From the NCBI GenBank assembly GCA_028279445.1, contig JANQNT010000031.1, positions 57,955 through 121,954 on the forward strand: a stretch of 64,000 bases of DNA, given 5' to 3'. Numbering within the stretch: the stretch's first letter is position 1; each line of letters starts with the position of its first letter. The position numbers and the translations under genes were made by a program. The notes under the pieces are model-generated. The model worked only from the letters and a program-made list of their open reading frames with translations. It was not told the DNA's origin and did not search any database. Of this stretch, positions 59,822-64,000 are shown piece by piece. This stretch comes from Tepidamorphaceae bacterium (lineage in GTDB: Bacteria > Pseudomonadota > Alphaproteobacteria > Rhizobiales > Tepidamorphaceae).

Positions 59822-61252
59822 TCAGTGTGATGGCGGCTTCCAGCTTTGTGAAATTGCCACCGCCTCGGCGAACCGCGCACGCCGGTCCGCGCGTGGCGTC
59901 TTCGGCGAAACCGTACGGGTCGATTGCGCGAGCCGTGGCGTTTCGCCGATGCGTTCGGCGGCGAGCAGCGCCGTGCCGATCGCGGTCAGTTCGCCGGTCT
60001 CCGGCACGGTGAGCTCGCGCTCCAGGATGTCGGCCAGGAACTGCAGGAAGAAGGGGTTGGCGGCCATGCCGCCGTCAATCGACAGCGAACCGGCGATGGC
60101 GACGCGTGTGTCCATTGCCGCAAGCACCTCGGTGGCGCGGAACGCCACGCCTTCCAGAACCGCGCGCACCATGGTGCGCGCATCGGTTTCCAGCGACAGC
60201 CCGAGCCATGCGCCGCGCGCGGCACGATCCCAATGGGGGCAGGCGAGACCGGCCAGCGCCGGCACGAACGCCACACCGCGCTCGATGGCCGATGGTCCCT
60301 CGAAGGCGTTGATGTCGTCGAAGGCGTCGAACAGCTTCAGCCCGCGCGTCCAGTTGACCGCGGCGCTGGCGCAATAGACGCCGCCGTCGAGGCCGTAGAC
60401 CGGCGCCTCGCCGGCTTTCTGCCAGGCGACGGTCGGCAGCAGTCCCTGCTCGGGCGCACGGTGGATGTCGCCGCCGGTGACCATCAGCGCGAAGGCGCCG
60501 GTGCCGAAGGTCACCTTGGCGTTGCCGGCCACCCGGCAACCATGACCGTAGAGGGCCGCCTGCTGGTCGACGATGCTGGCTGTCACCGCCACCTGACGGC
60601 CATTCGCTGCGATGGCGCCGAAGTCGCCTGTGGTCGGCACGATCTCTGGCAGGGTCTCGATGGGCACGCCGAACAGCGCGCAGAGCTGCGTGTCCCACTG
60701 ACCGGTTTCCAGGTTCATCAGGGAGGTGCGCGAGGCGGTGGTGATGTCGGTGGCGCAGACGCCCGTCAGCCGCTGCAGGAAGAAGGCATCCGTGGTGCCA
60801 AGCCGCAACTTGCCCTGCCCATGCAGCGTCTTCGCCGCCGGCACGTTGTGCAGCAGCCAGGCGAGCTTTGATGCCGAGAAATAGGAATCGAGCGGCAGGC
60901 CCGCCCGTGCCAGCGTCTCGGCCTCGGCGCCGTCGGCGCGCAACCGCTCGATTGCGGCCTGCGTGCGGTTGTCCTGCCAGACGATGACCGGCGAGATGGC
61001 CTCTCCGGTCTGCGCGTTCCAGGCCAGGCAGCTCTCGCCCTGGTTGTCGATGCCAAGCGCGTCGATGTCTCCGGCCGCCTCGATGCCGGTCTGTATCGCC
61101 CGCATGATCTCGTCCGGATCGTGTTCGACCCAGCCGGCCTGTGGATAGTGCTGCGCATGTTCGATCGCCGCGATGACACGGGCTGTGCCGTCGCTTTCGA
61201 GCACCAGGACGCGGGTGCTGGTGGTTCCCTGATCGATGGCCGCGACCCGCAT
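59822..61252 (-). CDS. glpK: FGGY-family kinase, glycerol kinase-like
   Basis: The 476-residue protein has the FGGY pattern: DQGTTSTRVLVLESDG at the N terminus, EHDPDEI, SCLAWN, VIVWQDNRTQ, FGTGAFALM and GLACPHWDRAARGAW. It phosphorylates glycerol or a related polyol. The upstream end excludes an unlike 18-residue extension. It begins one base after the stop of the GlpB-like gene, forming glpA-like, glpB-like, glpK-like order on the minus strand. Another polyol is possible, because the protein is shorter than typical GlpK. Confidence 0.82.
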   Translation of the reverse strand: MRVAAIDQGTTSTRVLVLESDGTARVIAAIEHAQHYPQAGWVEHDPDEIMRAIQTGIEAAGDIDALGIDNQGESCLAWNAQTGEAISPVIVWQDNRTQAAIERLRADGAEAETLARAGLPLDSYFSASKLAWLLHNVPAAKTLHGQGKLRLGTTDAFFLQRLTGVCATDITTASRTSLMNLETGQWDTQLCALFGVPIETLPEIVPTTGDFGAIAANGRQVAVTASIVDQQAALYGHGCRVAGNAKVTFGTGAFALMVTGGDIHRAPEQGLLPTVAWQKAGEAPVYGLDGGVYCASAAVNWTRGLKLFDAFDDINAFEGPSAIERGVAFVPALAGLACPHWDRAARGAWLGLSLETDARTMVRAVLEGVAFRATEVLAAMDTRVAIAGSLSIDGGMAANPFFLQFLADILERELTVPETGELTAIGTALLAAERIGETPRLAQSTRTVSPKTPRADRRARFAEAVAISQSWKPPSH

Positions 61253-61253
61253 G

Positions 61254-62504
61254 TCATTGCTCTCCCACAAAACGGAATTCGACATTGTCGCCGGCCTCGC
61301 GCGCAATGTCGCCGAGCGGCAGCAGGATGCGCCGTTCGGGCAAGGCGCTGATGTGCCGCGACCACAGCGTACGACCGCCGCTTTCCGCCGTCAGCCGGCC
61401 GCGCACCGGCGTGGTGACGCGCATTTGTGCCGTCCCCGCGTCGCGCCCCTCGCAGGGCAGGGCGATGCGCTGTGGCACGACGAATTTCAGTGCCGGATGG
61501 TCCACCCGCAGCGCGACGCCGCGTTGCGCCTGGGGCAGTTTGCCGGCGAGATCGTCGGCGATGGTGTCGCCGGCGGCGACGCCTTCCTGCCAACTCCAGC
61601 CGGCGGTTTCGACCGGACGCAGCAGGTTGCCGGCGGCGTAGAACGCGGGGTCCGAGCAGCGTGCATACTGGTCGACGCTGGGTCCGCCGCTGGCGCCATC
61701 GACCGCCAGATGTCCCATGCGCGCCAATGTCGCCTCCGGCGTGAAGCGGCCGGTGACGATGACGCCGTCGGCTTCGATCTCGTTGCTGGTGCCGTCCGGT
61801 CCGGTGACGACCACGCCCTCGACCCGGGTCGTGCCGACAATGCGTTCCACCCGCGTGCTCAGATGCAGCGGAATGCCGGTCAGGGCGGGCAGGGCGCGCG
61901 CGAAGACCTGCGCGGTGACGCGCGGGGCTTCCTCGACCATGGCCGCAGGGCGGATGCCGGCATGGCGGCAGGTCATGATGGCGGAAAAGGACACCAGTTC
62001 GGTGCCCAGGATCACCGGCCGGCGGAATGGGGTCAGGCCTTTCAGATAGACCATCGATTGCAGCGCGCCGGTCGAGAGGACGCCAGCAAGGCGCGCGCCG
62101 CCGATCAACCGCGCCGCGCGGCTTGTTTCGCGCACGCCGGTCGCCAGCAGCACCCGGTCGGCGGTCAGCATGGTTGTGCCCTCCGCGCTGCTCAACGTGA
62201 GTTCCGGGCCGGGCGCGATACGCACCACCGTGGTGGCCGGCAGGAACGCCGCGCCGGCCTTGAAGGCGCGTTCGGCCAGGCGGCGGGCATAGTCGGGTCC
62301 GCGCAGCAGGCGGTGGAACTCGCGCATGCCGAAGGGGTAGTGACCGCAATGGCGCGGGATGCCTCCGGCCTCCGGCTCGCGGTCGATCAGCACCACCGAA
62401 CCGACGCCGCGCTGGCGCAGCCGCGTCGCGGCGGCAAGCCCCGCCGGTCCCGCGCCGACAATGGCGACACCGCAGTGCGACGGACCTGCGCTGCTAGCCG
62501 GCAT
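61254..62504 (-). CDS. FAD/NAD-dependent oxidoreductase, GlpB-like partner subunit
   Basis: The 416-residue protein has a Rossmann motif VAIVGAGPAGLAAA, an ATG-type motif LATGVRE and a second nucleotide site (ILGTELVSFSAI), as in pyridine-nucleotide-disulfide-type oxidoreductases without the redox disulfide. It overlaps the GlpA-like gene by 11 bp and is followed one base later by the kinase. In many bacteria such a protein pairs with the GlpA/BFD-type subunit and passes electrons from glycerol 3-phosphate. An Fe-S third subunit (DUF1667-type) is not present here. Confidence 0.78.
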   Translation of the reverse strand: MPASSAGPSHCGVAIVGAGPAGLAAATRLRQRGVGSVVLIDREPEAGGIPRHCGHYPFGMREFHRLLRGPDYARRLAERAFKAGAAFLPATTVVRIAPGPELTLSSAEGTTMLTADRVLLATGVRETSRAARLIGGARLAGVLSTGALQSMVYLKGLTPFRRPVILGTELVSFSAIMTCRHAGIRPAAMVEEAPRVTAQVFARALPALTGIPLHLSTRVERIVGTTRVEGVVVTGPDGTSNEIEADGVIVTGRFTPEATLARMGHLAVDGASGGPSVDQYARCSDPAFYAAGNLLRPVETAGWSWQEGVAAGDTIADDLAGKLPQAQRGVALRVDHPALKFVVPQRIALPCEGRDAGTAQMRVTTPVRGRLTAESGGRTLWSRHISALPERRILLPLGDIAREAGDNVEFRFVGEQ

Positions 62505-63948
62505 GGTCCAGTTCCGGGGTCTCGATGTTTCTCTCGCCAGCCGTGTCGGGCACCATCGGTTCGGCGAGGCGTCCGGCGGTGATCGCGGCGAGGTCAGCCG
62601 TGCAGTAGAAGCCCTGGCAGCGGCCCATGGTGACGCGGGTGCGACGCTTCAGCCCGGCAAGCGAGGTGGCGGCGAGCGGCCCGCTCAGCGCCTGCTCTAC
62701 CTCGCGTCGGGTGACCAGTTCGCAATGGCAGACGATGCCGCCGTTGTCGCGCTCCGCCCAGTCGCGGCGGGTGTGTTCGGCCAGCGCCGGCATCTGTGGC
62801 CAGGCCGGGTCTTGCGGGGCGGTGTGCGCCTCGGCGAAGTCCTGATAGAGGCCGTAAACGTGCCCGGCGATGCCGAGCGCGGAACTCAGTCCGGTGGAGC
62901 GGATGCCGCCGACACTGATGTAACGGTGCTCGGCCTCGGTGACGATCCGATAGTCCTTCTGATCGGTTGCCGGGCGCAATCCGGCATAGGTCGCGGTGAC
63001 CGGCACCTCCGCAAGGCCGGGCAGGATCTCGCTGCCGCGCGCGATCAGGCGCTCAAGCGTATTGCGGTCGACATGCGCCTCGTCGCGGCTTTCCTGCTCC
63101 TCCGCCGTGGGGCCGACCAGAACGTTGCCGTAGATGGTCCGGCAAACGACGATGCCCTTGGTGGTTTGCGTCGGCACCGGCAGCAGGATCGACGTGACCA
63201 GCCGGGAAGCGGCCTTGTCGAAGACAACGAACTGGCCCTTTCGCGGACGGATCGCATAAGGGCGCGACCCGATGAGGCGGGCATCGACCTCGTCGCCATA
63301 AAGCCCGGCGCAGTTGACGACGCAGCGGGCGCGCAGGACGCCGGTCGAGGTGGTCAGCGTCCAGACTTCACCATCGAAGCTGCCCGACCGTACGCGCGTG
63401 CCACGCAGCAGCGTCGCACCATTGAGCAGCGCCTGCAGCATGTAGGCATGCGGCGTGCTCCACGGATCGACGACGTGTTCGCGGGGCACGCGAAAACCGC
63501 CGCGGACCCTTGGCGACAGCGCCGGCTCCCGCTCCAGGATTTCGGCACGCGTGAGCGGCTCGATATCCTCCACGCCGTTGGCCCTGGCCTTGTCGATCAG
63601 CGCATCGAGGCGCGCTTCCTCCTCCTCGTTCCAGGCGAGCACGAGGGCGGAGGTTTCCAGCACCGGCAGGTTGAGCCGTTCGCGGATGCGATGAAATTCG
63701 TCGAACCCGGCCGCGATGCAGCGCTGCTCCAGCGAGCCGACCGGCGCATCGAATCCGGTGTGCATGATGCCGCTGTTGCCCTTGCTGGCACCATCGAGGA
63801 TGTCGGCAGCCTTCTCCACCACGATGACGCGCGCGCCCTCGAGCGCGAAGCGCCGGGCCATGGCGCAACCGACAACGCCGGCGCCGATCACGGCGACATC
63901 AAAGACCTCGGCAGGCGTCTGGTCCGCAGCGGGCGCGTGCTGGCTCAT
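62494..63948 (-). CDS. glpA: GlpA-like glycerol-3-phosphate dehydrogenase subunit with BFD [2Fe-2S] domain
   Basis: The 484-residue protein has a DAO-type FAD motif VAVIGAGVVGCAMA (about 17-30), SKGNSGIMHTGFDAP, CVVNCAGLY and RPATDQKDY, then a C-terminal BFD-like [2Fe-2S] domain (about 410-455) with CHC and GRCQGFYC cysteines. This is the layout of the anaerobic-type GlpA subunit, which oxidises glycerol 3-phosphate to dihydroxyacetone phosphate. It heads the operon with the GlpB-like and GlpK-like genes, and overlaps the former by 11 bp. The upstream gene lies outside the window. Confidence 0.85.
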   Translation of the reverse strand: MSQHAPAADQTPAEVFDVAVIGAGVVGCAMARRFALEGARVIVVEKAADILDGASKGNSGIMHTGFDAPVGSLEQRCIAAGFDEFHRIRERLNLPVLETSALVLAWNEEEEARLDALIDKARANGVEDIEPLTRAEILEREPALSPRVRGGFRVPREHVVDPWSTPHAYMLQALLNGATLLRGTRVRSGSFDGEVWTLTTSTGVLRARCVVNCAGLYGDEVDARLIGSRPYAIRPRKGQFVVFDKAASRLVTSILLPVPTQTTKGIVVCRTIYGNVLVGPTAEEQESRDEAHVDRNTLERLIARGSEILPGLAEVPVTATYAGLRPATDQKDYRIVTEAEHRYISVGGIRSTGLSSALGIAGHVYGLYQDFAEAHTAPQDPAWPQMPALAEHTRRDWAERDNGGIVCHCELVTRREVEQALSGPLAATSLAGLKRRTRVTMGRCQGFYCTADLAAITAGRLAEPMVPDTAGERNIETPELDHAG

Positions 63949-64000
63949 GCAGGCGGGTTTCCTCGGCGCGGCAGTTGTTACTTGTGTTCGGTCCGCAAGC

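Overview
The window is high-GC, tightly packed bacterial DNA with many ATGA-type gene overlaps and strong GGAGG ribosome binding sites. Several features point to an alphaproteobacterium, probably of the Hyphomicrobiales (Rhizobiales): an imuA-imuB-dnaE2 mutasome behind a GAAC-N7-GAAC LexA box, an arsR-arsC-aquaglyceroporin operon, copies of the Rhizobiales-type intergenic repeat built on CCGAAAA/TTTTCGG, and an EcfG-like GGAAT-N16-CGTT promoter. The catabolic load (betaines, an organosulfonate-type pathway, TRAP and ABC uptake) suggests a heterotroph that scavenges osmolytes, possibly marine; that lifestyle is inference.

Layout. 1-5.2 kb: the end of an aldehyde dehydrogenase, an ABC exporter with an alpha/beta hydrolase, and an unusual pair of a P-loop NTPase and an aspartyl/asparaginyl beta-hydroxylase. 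5.4-8.3 kb: anti-sigma factor, ECF sigma factor and a divergent subtilisin-like protease with a Gly-Asp repeat linker. 8.5-19.0 kb: a probable betaine catabolic block: a non-pyrrolysine MttB-family methyltransferase with an HpbD-like epimerase, facing an FAD amine/amino-acid oxidase, aldehyde dehydrogenase, DapA-family lyase and GntR regulator, then a ProVWX-type betaine ABC transporter. A 269-bp element with 20-bp terminal inverted repeats (19062-19330) lies before a GlxA/AraC-type regulator. 20.3-30.9 kb: an orphan hexapeptide acyltransferase, a LacI regulator with palindromic operators, and an eight-gene divergent run (TRAP transporter, HpsN-like dehydrogenase, SDR and zinc dehydrogenases, ComC-like dehydrogenase, YeiH-type exporter) that reads as a 2,3-dihydroxypropane-1-sulfonate/sulfolactate pathway without its sulfo-lyase.

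30.9-37.1 kb: a second MttB homologue in a run with a quinone-oxidoreductase-like protein and a dimethylglycine-dehydrogenase-like FAD/GcvT fusion, beside a divergent LysR gene. 37.2-41.1 kb: a LysM protein, an unknown small protein, another FAD oxidase and a secreted glycerophosphodiesterase. 41.3-46.9 kb: the SOS mutasome. 47.0-50.4 kb: a type III-like glutamine synthetase, a very long hairpin, a TetR regulator and a MetX-like hydrolase. 50.5-51.1 kb: a membrane-protein gene broken by an in-frame amber codon. 51.2-54.1 kb: copA-cueR with a MerR-type 19-bp-spacer promoter. 54.3-59.7 kb: an L,D-transpeptidase lipoprotein, the arsenic operon, a ribbon-helix-helix protein, a glyoxalase-fold protein and a GMC oxidoreductase with its Tat-exported small subunit. 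59.8-63.9 kb: a GlpA-like, GlpB-like, GlpK-like operon.

The recurring theme is turnover of methylated amines: two MttB proteins without pyrrolysine, one betaine transporter, an FAD/folate demethylase and several FAD amine oxidases. No tRNA, rRNA, CRISPR array, insertion sequence or prophage was seen.
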